NCBI GenBank assembly: GCA_028671895.1
Contig: CM053813.1
Location: 8,246,001 to 8,310,000 of the forward strand
DNA from: Oenanthe sinensis
Lineage: Eukaryota; Streptophyta; Magnoliopsida; Apiales; Apiaceae
DNA length: 64,000 nt
Direction of reading: 5' to 3'
Each line of letters starts with the position of its first letter. Positions within the stretch are counted from its first letter, which is position 1. Both the position numbers and the translations under genes were made by a program. The notes below the pieces were generated by a model. The model was not told the origin of the DNA and searched no databases. It saw nothing but the letters and a program-made list of their open reading frames with translations. This document shows positions 49,919 through 59,936 of this stretch, piece by piece.

Positions 49919-49930
49919 ATCTCCCACTTG
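49919..49930 (-). promoter_or_regulatory. Polypurine tract of Angela-2
   Basis: Minus-strand CAAGTGGGAGAT next to the LTR start. Confidence 0.8.
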
Positions 49931-49934
49931 CACT

Positions 49935-50014
49935 AGAGCCAATCACCCATGTATCTAATACCCATGGAACTAGAGCCAATCACCCATGTATCTAATACCC
50001 ATGGAGCCAATCAT
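49935..50014. repeat. Filler-type duplication at the Angela-2 pol deletion
   Basis: A 37-bp unit starting AGAGCCAATCACCCATG (49,935-49,971) is repeated from 49,972, and its word AGCCAATCA appears a third time just before the RT sequence resumes near 50,012. It copies the last codons of pol (GIRYMGDW). Confidence 0.85.
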
Positions 50015-50453
50015 CTTCGTTTTGAACAAATCCATACTCTTTGATAGTTTCATCAAAACGGATGTTCCATCTCCTAGAGGCTTGCTTTAATCCATAAATG
50101 GATCGACGTAATTTACATATCTTGCTAACATTCCCTGGACTGACAAAACCTTCAGGTTGTGTCATGTACACATCCACATCTTCTTCAAGGCTTCCATTAA
50201 GGAAGGCTGTTTTGAAATCCATTTGCCAGATTTCATAATCATGGAATGCTGCAATAGCAAGCAAAATCCTTATGGATTTGACCATAGCCACTGGTGAGAA
50301 GGTTTCATCATAGTCAATACCATGAATTTGCTTGAAACCTTTTGCAACTAGCCTTGCTTTATAGGTCTGAACATTTCCATCCATGTCAGTTTTCTTCTTG
50401 AAAACCCATTTGCACCCTATGGGTTTTACCCCTTCAAGTGGATCAACCAAAGT
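49992..50453 (-). pseudogene. Angela-2 truncated reverse transcriptase
   Basis: In frame with the upstream gag-integrase after the TGA at 50,454-50,456. It contains GVKPIGCKWVFKKKTD, YKARLVAKGF, DETFSPVA, QMDFKTAFLNG and IYGLKQASRRWNIRFDE, then FVQNED followed directly by the duplicated pol end. The YVDD catalytic motif and the whole RNase H are absent. About 1.0 kb is missing relative to Angela-1. Confidence 0.9.
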
Positions 50454-52934
50454 TCATACTTGGTTTTCATATATGGATTCCATCTCGGATTTCATGACTT
50501 CTAGCCATCTCTTAGATTCTGGACTGCTCATAGCATCTTGGTATGTGAGAGGCTCATCTTCATCTATGAGCATCAAATCACCACATTGAGTCAAAAGAAA
50601 TCCATATCTCTCTGGCTCATGGCGAATTCTACCAGTTCTACGAACAACCTGTGTTTGTTGAGCGTTATTATTATCCTGCTCTTGTTCCACTTCAAGTTCA
50701 ATGCTATTTTGTGGTTCTCGATCTTCATCGAGGTCTATAGTTCTCCCACTGTTTCTTTTGGAAACAAAATCCCTTTCCATGAAGACAGCATCTCGAGCAA
50801 TAAACACTTTTTGCTCAGAAGGACTATAGAAATAATACGCCTTTGTTTCTTTAGGGTATCCCACAAAATTGCACTCTTCAGATTTAGGTCCAAGCTTGTC
50901 AGATACTTGATGCTTCACAAACGCCTTGCATCCCCAAACTTTCATAAAGCTCATGCCTGACCGTTTCTTCTCCCATATCTCATATGGAGTCTTTTGAACC
51001 TTCTTAGTAGGAACACGGTTAAGTGTGAAAGCCGCTGTTTCTAGAGCATAACCCCAGAAACTAATTGGAAGATCTGCATGACTCATCATCGATCGCACCA
51101 TGTCCAACAAGGTGCGATTTCTCCTCTCTGAAACTCCATTCCATTGAGGTGTACCTGGCGGAGTGAGTTGTGATACAATACCACACTCCTTTAAATAATC
51201 TTTAAATTCAGTGCTCAAGTATTCTCCTCCACGATCAGATCGTAAGATTTTAATACTTGCACATCCGCTAATTTGCTTCTCTACTTCAGCCTTGTATTCT
51301 TTGAACTTTTCAAAAGAATCGGATTTATTCTTCATAAGATATACATATCCATATCTACTGAAATCATCAGTAAATGTTATGAAGTAGTAGTAGCCTCCTC
51401 TAGCCATCACACGCATTGGGCCACATACATCACTATGTATTAGCTCCAAACGTTCAGTGGCCCTTTGACCCTTACCAGTGAAAGGGGCTTTAGTCATTTT
51501 ACCAAGCAAACAAGATTCGCATTCTTGGTATGATTCAAAATCAAACTTATCCAAATATCCATCCTTATGTAATTTGGATATGCGTTTCTCATTTATATGG
51601 CCTAGACGACAATGCCAGAGGTATGTTTGATTTGAGTCATTAACTTTAAGTCGTTTGTTTTCTATATTACAGACAGGATTATCTAAGTCAAGAACATATA
51701 AACCATTAAACAAACGCGCAACACCATAGGTTAAATCATTCAAAGCAAAAGAGCAACTGTTGTCCTTTATTGTAAACGAAAAACCTTTCTTGTCCAAACA
51801 AGAAACAGAAATAATGTTTCTGCGAATTGCAGGCACGTAATAACAATTCTCCAGTTCTAAAACTAGCCCAGAGGGCAAAGATAAATAATAGGTTCCTACA
51901 GCTAAAGCAGCAACTCTTGCTCCGTTGCCAACTCGTAGGTCCATTTCTCCTTTAGCCAATGTCCTACTTCTCTGCATTTCCTGCACATTTATACAAATGT
52001 GAGAAGCACATCCGGTATCCAATACCCAAGATGTAGAAATAGACAGATTGACTTCTATAACATATATACCTGAATTAGAAGCTTGCTCAGCCCTCTTCTT
52101 CTTCAGATCCTCCAAGTAAACTGAACAGTTTCTCTTCCAGTGACCAGTTTTCTTACAGTAGTGACATTCACCCTTAGCGACCCCACCTTTAGGCTTTAAA
52201 GCCTGTTTAGGACCTGACTTTGGCTTGGGTGTAGAATCAGAACCTGTCTTCTTCTTACCCTTCCACTTGCCTTTCCCTTTGGCCTTACCTTTATTGCCCA
52301 CCATCAGTATGGGAGCAGGTTCAGCCGTCTTCATGTTGGTCTCATATGTTCTCAACATAGCCAACAATTCAGTAGGTGTTTTGTCAAACTCATTCATATT
52401 GTAGTTCATAACAAACTGAGTGAATTTGTTGTTCAAAGAATTCAAGATTAGGTCAATACCAGTTTCCGGACCAATCGGGAAACCCAAAGTATCAAGATAC
52501 TCAATGTAACCAATCATCTTCAGAACATGTGGGCCAACTGGTTCATTTGCCCCTTGTTTGCAGTTAAAGAGTGACTTGCTCGTGTTGAACCTTTCTTGAC
52601 GAGTTTGGCTTGCAAACATGCTTTGCAAGTGCTCATTGATAGTATATGCATCCATATGCACATGCTGTCTTTGAAGCTCAGCACTCATAGTTGCTAACAT
52701 AAGACACGCAACATCAGTTGCATCATTCTCATCCTTTGTGTGGGCCGCTCGTTCCTCAACAGTAGCGCCCTCAGGAAGGGGACCTGCCGGAGGAATATCA
52801 ATGACATGAAGCTTGCGCTCCTGCCTGAGGACAATCCTCAAATTCCTCTGCCAGTCTAGAAAGTTGTTTCCTCTTGTCAGCTTATCCTTCTCAAGGACAG
52901 ATCGTACGGATAGTGTGTTTGTGTTGTTTGTCAT
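50454..52934 (-). pseudogene. Angela-2 gag, protease and integrase
   Basis: The ATG at 52,934 (MTNNTNT) is chosen because it matches the ATG of Angela-1. The frame is open for 826 codons to a TGA at 50,454-50,456, which stands where the Trp before the RT linker is expected. Gag carries the knuckle CHYCKKTGHWKRNC and a Lys/Gly-rich stretch before it. The protease has WVLDTGCASH. The integrase has the HC..H...CESC site and the D,D,E motifs (HSDVCGPM, LRSDRGGEYL, WNGVSERRNR). Gag and integrase could be made by this copy, RT could not. Apart from codon 28 and scattered substitutions it is nearly identical to Angela-1. Confidence 0.9.
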
Positions 52935-54426
52935 TACTTGGTATCTACAATGATAAAAGCACAAAATTAAACATTAGATTGTCTGAGTTATTTATTATGT
53001 TCAAATGATTATGATACATTCATAATATATCTCCCACTATTTTTATCAAATCAATAGCCCTTACTATTAATTTGGAAAGTATATCCCATAATCCTTTCTA
53101 GTGAGCCAAGATCCATATTTCGTCATGTCTCAAGTCAACCACTGGAAGTCTTTAAGAATGATTATTTAGGTAGACAACATTTGTCAATTATATCATATAT
53201 AATTCTTGGATAGTTTGGTGAGCAACGATTGATCTTATCTATCTAATAGATTTTTAACCAAACTCTATGCTTCTAAGTTCATAATGGTTGAATATAACCG
53301 TTTACTTTCACCTTATTATGACGACTCAGTTAAGTTTGACCCAATGATACAACGGCCGAATATAACCGTTTATATTCGTCGCATCTCACCACGATAGACA
53401 GGAGTCCCCTGCCACTGACAGTCTTTCCCCTAATCGATCTAGGATTCGATGAGTGTTCATTCATTGGAAAGCATCTGATTAAAACTTAATATTTTGTTAA
53501 GGGGTTTAGAAAATTTTACGACGATCATGATCACATCATGAAGAGATCCTTAATTTTTCCTTGAACTAAATATTTCAAATTGACATCTTAAATTGTTCAT
53601 TTCCCAGGTAGATGGAGGATACCAGTGGTCACACTTAAAACCCATCAGCCTTACGAATACGCATATCCGTTTTTGTTAGAAAATCCCAATTATAGATATC
53701 AAAATCCATATTCAATTCCGTGTTTTAAAAATCCATATTTCATAAACACAAGAATCTCATGATCGTTTGTTGATTTTAAAATCTTGAATCGTTACAGATT
53801 TTATCTTGAGTCGTTACAGATTTTATCTTGTTTAAACAAGCATGGCATGGGTGTCGTATCTAATACATACATACATACATACATGATTAATCTAATTAAA
53901 GCATGCATCATTCATACATTAATATGTAAAGTGCAGTATGTAAACGTGCTTGGTTATGGCCCCTTTCCTATGTGATCCTTTCGAGCTAATGAAAGGATCA
54001 AAGTCAATCTATGGTGGTAAAATATAAATACAATTACATGTCTTCATTCTTCTTGTATCCACTAGTGCCTGCTCCTCTTCTTGGATCATCTTTCAGTCTT
54101 CAAGTACATTACATGGAATAATTGAATACAACCTAAGCTAATGTACTTACATAAGAAAACTCGAGTTACATTCGAGGTTAAACAATTACAAGAATGAAGA
54201 AAACGACATGCAAGTCGTATTTATAAAACCAAAACCAAAAACCATTAATCTAGGGGTCTAAGGGCCATAACCAGCACCATGCTCAAGTACACAAAATAAA
54301 ATATTGCGGGGGTCCGGGGGCGGCAGCCCCCAGCTGGGGTCGAGGACCAGTCCTATTCAGAAATCATCAATTTCTGAATTACAGATCATATCTGTTGGCC
54401 TTTTTCCCCACTGCAATTTATACAGT

Positions 54427-54640
54427 CCATCAGAGTTTACTGCTAAACTCTGATCAGCACAGTCTATCAGAGTTTACTGCTAAACTCTGATCAGCACAGT
54501 CCATCAGAGTTTACTGCTAAACTCTGATCAGCAGAGTCCATCAGAGTTTACTGCTAAACTCTGATCAGAGACCATCGGAGTTTGTTAAACTCTGACCATG
54601 CTCTATACTCTGACCTGACCATCAGAGTTTATTAAACTCT
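54427..54640. repeat. CAGAGTTT..AAACTCTG palindrome array in Angela-2
   Basis: Six inverted-repeat units: four of about 37 bp with arms CAGAGTTTA and TAAACTCTG, then two with short loops, the same order as in Angela-1 read on the other strand. Confidence 0.88.
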
Positions 54641-54720
54641 GGGCGGGGTCTGGGGCGGCAGCCCCAGGCGGGGTCTGGGGCGGCAGCCCCAGGCGGGGTC
54701 TAGGGGCGGCAGCCCCCGGC
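54641..54720. repeat. GC-rich hairpin units, three in tandem
   Basis: A 25-bp unit containing GGCGGGGTCT and GGGGCGGCAGCCCC is repeated three times, the third slightly longer. A related single copy is at 54,306-54,345 and in the Angela-1 leader. GC content is far above its surroundings. Confidence 0.88.
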
Positions 54721-55186
54721 TGGGGTCGAGCTGCCAGGTCAGCTCGAAATTAGAATTTTTTTTTATTTTCGAAGACCAGTCCTATTCAGAAATCATCAAT
54801 TTCTGAACTACAGATCATATCTGTTGGCCCTTTTTCCCACTGCATCTTATACAGTTTTAGAAGCTTGTATCATATACATACTTATCATATCCCAGTTAAC
54901 AGATCATGTCCAACATAATCTGTCCACCAGTTTATATCACTATACAAACTGACCCTCATGCATAATATACAAATCGCAATATGGCATATAAATCAGTCAT
55001 GACAAATCATTAACATGCTAGTATCATCACCACATATTACAATTCGAATATACATGAAGAACATAGCATGGCAGAAGCATGGCAGTAACAAAGCAGTAGC
55101 ATGGCAGTGGCATGGCAGTCACCAAAACAGGCATATTTGCATCAAATACAGTTAACACGTAACCAAATCAGTCCCTTATACACGTA

Positions 55187-55198
55187 GCTCTGATACCA
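55187..55198 (-). promoter_or_regulatory. Primer binding site of Angela-2
   Basis: Minus-strand TGGTATCAGAGC, exact complement of the initiator-Met tRNA 3' end, one base from the LTR. Confidence 0.92.
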
Positions 55199-55199
55199 T

Positions 55200-56750
55200 T
55201 GTTGGGTTCCGAGGCATAAAACGCAGCGGATAAACGTAAATATAACGAAAATTTTCGGAACCCAAACGCAGGATCATGTATAAGAATTGACGGATTATGG
55301 TGATAATCGAATCATACCTATTAAGATTTTGAATGCCACGAACTCAACGGAGATCCTTGCTATCACGATTTGTGTCTTCCTCTCGAAAGCACCTCTATGG
55401 TATCCACACGAGCACCTTCAAGAACGTCTCACGATCTTGAACACGGAACGGAAGTACTAGCCTCCTTTGATAGGTTTCGAATTCTCTCTGCCTCTTCCTA
55501 TGCTGCCTCTTCTGCTAGGGTTTATACAAAAACGTGCAAGCCATTTAACCTATCATTATCTATTTATAATGATTGGTTAATGGGCCTTTTTAGCAAAAAC
55601 CTAACCCATGTAGGCATAGGATTAAATAATAAAACATGCTTCTATTATTTAATTAATAATTAAGTCACACTTAATTATTATTGGCAGAAATATAATTCTT
55701 CAAATTTGAATTTATTTCAATTAATTAAGTCTCACTTAATTAATATAATAAATTCGAATTAATCATCAATTAATTTAAATCTATAATTTAAATTAACTAT
55801 TCCTCTAGGTGCTCTATGTGTGTGACCCTATAGGCTATTATTTAATTAGCAATAATTTTATTCTCCAATAAAATTATAAACAATGAGCGGTATCTAGTAA
55901 TATATCATTGCTACCTAATTAAACAATAATTAAATCGTGATTCGATAAAACCTTTCGTGATTAATGTTTCCGTGTAATATAATCCCTTTAACCATATATA
56001 TTATAGATTAAACTCGAGGCATGTATTTAGTCATCCTCTTCAACATTTAATCCGGGTTTACTTGATCCATGAGTAGACTATGAAAAACAAATCATTATTT
56101 GAGCACGGCCATGCATTTTATAGTCTCACTCAATCAAGAGGCCAATAATATCTCTCCTAATTATAGGAGGGTTAAATCCTTTATCTATCATTCATATTTC
56201 TCATACGACTCATGATATACCCGATGTCCACTTTTATCATCACTCGGTCAAAGGTAACTTTTAATGTAGTCAAAGTATATCAATCCTCGTATAAAAATAT
56301 AATGATCTCAAGTCAGAGGATCATTACACCATTATCACTGTGAGTCTTTCTTATGACTTAATTAAACATGAAGAATCTCACTGTGGGTCTGTCCAGTACC
56401 ATGTACCCCTACATGTACCTATGTATTGACTTTAGTATCCCCATACTTATAACCAATGAGATGTGGTTATCTGTCAAACAACATACTAGTCTATTTATGT
56501 ATTATTATTGTCCTATCATAATAATACTCGACTAGGGAACCTTTAAGAATATGATATATTATATAATCTCAAGTTCAAGTCATGTACTTAAACTATATAA
56601 CGAGTATCATGATTCTAAGGACATTTATTATGCTAACAAATATATCGCAGTAATTAAAGTCATAATAAATACGTTTATTGAATAATCAAATGACATAAAT
56701 GTTTATTAAAAGGAAAAAATTGTATTGCCTCTAGGGCACCTACACTAACA
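55200..56750 (-). repeat. 5' LTR of Angela-2
   Basis: 1,551 bp, same length as the 3' LTR, with six substitutions counted by eye. Followed by the target copy ACAAA (56,751-56,755). Confidence 0.93.
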
Positions 56751-57411
56751 ACAAATCCATATGTAATAACTCAAGTGGCTTTTCAATTGAAGATTCCAAT
56801 TTCGACTTAAATGATGCCTTCCTCTGTTTTCCTTTCTGACAAGCATCACAAAGTCCATCCTTGACAAATTCCATTTGTGGTAAGCCTCTCACTTGATTTT
56901 TCTTAACTAAGAGATTCATGGCTTTGAAATTCAAGTGAGCTAATTTCTTATGCCACAGCCAACTTTCATTTGTACTTGCCTTAGAGAGAAGACAAGTCAT
57001 TGATTCTGCATTTGTTGAGTTGAAGTCAGCTATGTACACATTCCCTTTTCTATTCCCAGTCATGACCAGGCTTCCATCTACCTTGTTGGAAATTATGCAT
57101 GCTTCTGTTGTGAAACAAACTTTATTTCCATTGTCACATAGTTGACTTATACTTAACAAGTTATGTCTTAAGCCATCAACTAATGCAACAGGTTCAATGA
57201 TGACATTTTCTTTTGAAATCAAGCCATATCCCATAGTGTGCCCTTTGCTGTCATCTCCAAAAGTTACTCCAGGGCCAGCTTTCTCCTCAAACTTTGTGAG
57301 CAGGGATTTATCTCCAGTCATGTGTCTTGAACACCCACTGTCCAAGTACCAAAGATTTCTTCTTTTTCCCTGCACACAGTCAAAACAAATCAAGTTGATT
57401 TTGGTACCCAA
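56751..57411 (-). pseudogene. SIRE-like protease and integrase N-terminal part
   Basis: Readable from about 57,411. Protease motif WYLDSGCSRHMTGD near 57,345; then LLSISQLCD; integrase zinc site with HKKLAHLNF...CDACQKGKQ; and the start of the catalytic core with LELLHMDL, where the first catalytic Asp sits. Angela-2 cuts the gene directly after this Asp, and the sequence resumes at 48,367. The reading continues without shift across the duplicated ACAAA when the guest is ignored. Confidence 0.85.
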
Positions 57412-57487
57412 GTTGCCTTGGGTCCTTTCTTATTAGTTGTTATCTTTGGCTTGGTTTCCAATTTTTGTACCTTTGGTTTGGGTGGTT

Positions 57488-59877
57488 TTACTTCCACTTC
57501 AACCTTAGGTGTTGGTCTCCTACCTCAGAATTCTCAGTGCTAATATTTGGAATGCTCATGCTTGCAGAATTGGAAAAATTTGGTGCATGAAGATTGTTAA
57601 GCATATTCCATGGCATAGCAGGCATATTCATATTGGCAAATGCAAGATATGGATTAAACATATAAGGCATTGATGCATACTGAGCATGAATAGCATGAGA
57701 ATCAACTAAATGAGGAAAAACAGAATTGGTATGCATGTTGGGTACAGCAGGTACATTTGTTGCTGTAGGCATGGTGAGTTTACATTGCACAGATAAATGA
57801 TTTTTACTACCACACTTAGCACATACTTTCCTAGGAGCATATTTGTCAGGTGTGTAGTTGTTGTGCTTGTTTATGCCTACTTTACCATTTCTATTTTTCT
57901 TCTTCTTTTCATTTGGCTGAATATTAGGTTCTATCTTTTCCAATTTCTCTTTCAACTGATTTTTAGATAAGAATCCTATATTAGCCTTTTCAACTTTGAT
58001 TTGAGATTCAGAGGAGCTACTTTCTTTGACAAATTTAATAGGACTGTTAAACTTAGTTTTAATATCACATTTCTTAGCAGTTGATGACTTCTCAATCGAT
58101 GGATAATTTTCCGTTGGAATAGCATTATCAATCGATGGATAATTCTTATCAGTTGATTCAGAGTTATCAATCGATTGCTTCTTTTCTAAAGATTGATCTT
58201 CATCAATGGCTATTTTCTCAAGAGTTTCAGACAACATGGTGAAAGAGTTTGTTCCATGAATGTCATTCATCTTCTTACTGGCTTTACTTGACCTGTTCCA
58301 CTTGTCAATAGTTCTTAGTTCATCCTCTAATTTTTCTTTTAACTTCTCTATTTCCTTTTTACTGTCAACTAGTTCATTTCTAGCATCTTTGTTTTCCATC
58401 TTGAGTCTGTCCAATTGCACTAGCTCACTCTCTAAGAAATTGTTTCTTTCAGTGAGAGTTTCTAATGTTAATTTGAGCCTACTGTTCTCTTTGTTCAAAG
58501 ACTTAAGAGTGACATGCAAATTATACAATTCATTAGACATTTCATTAATAGTAATATTGCATTCATCTTTGGACAACTCAGATAGATTTGTAGAAATTAC
58601 CTGATTGCTAGATGAACTAGCTTCCTGGTCATCTTGATTGGCCATTAGTGCAAGATTGATGTGTTCTTCTTCTTCTTCAGAATCCTCCTCAGCAGCCCAG
58701 TCCTTTTCTTCTATCACAAAAGCCTTCTCTCTTTGTTTAAGCAAGTCAAAGTACTTCTTCTTATAGTCAATACCATCACTAGACTTTGACCTCTTTTCAA
58801 CTTTGGGCTTTCTGCATTCACTTGAAAAGTGACCAGCCAATCCACAGTTAAAGCATCTGAATTGAGTTCTGTCAACAAGATTTTTGCCTTGTTGAGTGTC
58901 TCTCCTGAACTGTGATCCAGGCCTTTGCATTGGATTCCTTTTGAACTTGAGTTTAGAAAATTTTCTTGATAGAAAAGCTAAATGCTCATCTATTTCATCC
59001 ATTTCATCTTTGATGAGTGACTCATCACTGTCACAAAGTTCTTTTCCTTTACCAGTAGAAGATTCATCATATCTAACATAATTTGCACCATTGCCATGAC
59101 CTTCTTTCTTCCCTTCTTTGAAATCAGCATCTTCATCTGTTTCTGCAACTTGCTTTTCCTTGACCACCAAAGCAATGGACTTTTCTCTCTTCTAACTTTT
59201 CTCAATTTCCTCATCTTGCTGTAGCTCCAACTCATAGGTTTTCAAGATGCCATACAACTTGTCCAAAGTATAATCTTTAAAGTCAGGAGATTGCCTTATA
59301 GAGACAGTCATTGGTTTCCATTCTTTGGGTAGGGACCTCAAGAATTTGAGGTTGGTGTCCTCAACAGCATAAACTCTTCAATATAGTTTAAGCTCATTCA
59401 ACAGCTTTTGAACCTACTATATGTATCATTTATTGTTTCACCACCCTTGAAGTGAAAGGCCTCATACTTTTGAATCAAGAGTTGCATCTTGTTCTTTCTT
59501 ACTTGCTCAGTACCTTCACAGAGGGTTTGAAGAGTGTCCCAGACTTCTTTGGAGGTTGTACAACTGATGACATTGTCAAACATGTCCTTGTCAAGACCAT
59601 TAAACAAGATGTTCATAGCCTTTTTGTCCTTGTGTACTTCCTTTTCATCTTCATCTGTATACTCACTCACAGATTTAGGAATGAGTTTGTCTGGTGCTTG
59701 AGTACCGTCTGCATTTACACTTGTAACTATTTTCATAGGCACATGTGGACCTTTCTCTATGCAATGAACATAGGAAGGATCAATAGATAGCAGATGCAAG
59801 TGCATTTTTACTTTCCAGGGAAAATATTCATCTTTCTCTAGAACTGGAATCTTAACTCCTGTGTCTCTTTGACCCAT
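57488..59877 (-). pseudogene. SIRE-like gag
   Basis: The likely start is MGQRDTG at 59,877, about 45 bp after the primer site. The first 160 residues have the copia gag pattern (WDTLQTLCEG, KMQLLIQKYEAF, ETINDTYSRF). The frame shifts near 59,398. After it, stops occur near 59,378 and at about 59,193, while the conserved block LPKEWKPMTVS..DYTLDKLYGILKTYE can be read between them. From 59,170 the frame is open to 57,488: CCHC knuckle CFNCGLAGHFSSEC, acidic region, long coiled coil (ENSRLKLTLETLTERNNFLESEL), a stretch of SID/STD/PSI tripeptides, and a second knuckle CAKCGSKNHLSVQC. Two knuckles and a coiled coil fit SIRE-type gag. Not functional as it stands. Confidence 0.85.
58080..58190. repeat. 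ATCAATCGATGG words within gag
   Basis: Five to six copies of words like TCAATCGATGGATAA and TTATCAGTTGATTC lie in coding sequence and give the SID/STD/PSI tripeptides. Confidence 0.75.
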
Positions 59878-59922
59878 TCTTGATGTACTTTTAGATCTTG
59901 ACTTTCTGTTTGTTGAAAGCTT

Positions 59923-59934
59923 GCTCTGATACCA
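59923..59934 (-). promoter_or_regulatory. Primer binding site of the SIRE-like element
   Basis: Minus-strand TGGTATCAGAGC, two bases (AT) from the LTR edge. Confidence 0.92.
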
Positions 59935-59936
59935 AT

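Larger units (their letters stand above)
52935..55186 (-). other. Long leader of Angela-2
   Basis: About 2.25 kb, no supported ORF. Compared with Angela-1 it contains a roughly 429-bp duplication (the block GACCAGTCCTATTCAG starts at 54,345 and again at 54,774), the palindrome array and an expanded GC-rich hairpin block between the two copies. Confidence 0.75.
48368..56750 (-). mobile_element. Angela-2: Angela/BARE-like copia lacking RT core and RNase H
   Basis: 8,383 bp with two 1,551-bp LTRs, perfect 5-bp target copies and an intact primer site, inserted in the integrase of the SIRE-like host. I count six substitutions between the LTRs, so it is the youngest element here. Gag-protease-integrase is nearly intact. 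The pol 3' part from just before the YVDD motif through RNase H is deleted and replaced by a short duplicated tail. It could only have moved with enzymes supplied by other copies if the deletion predates insertion. Confidence 0.92.

Noticed and set aside
48538..55663. Two nearly identical 97-codon ORFs (48,538-48,831 and 55,370-55,663) and similar ones at 36,773 and 44,256
   Set aside because: They are the same LTR segment in different copies; no protein family and no selection signal.
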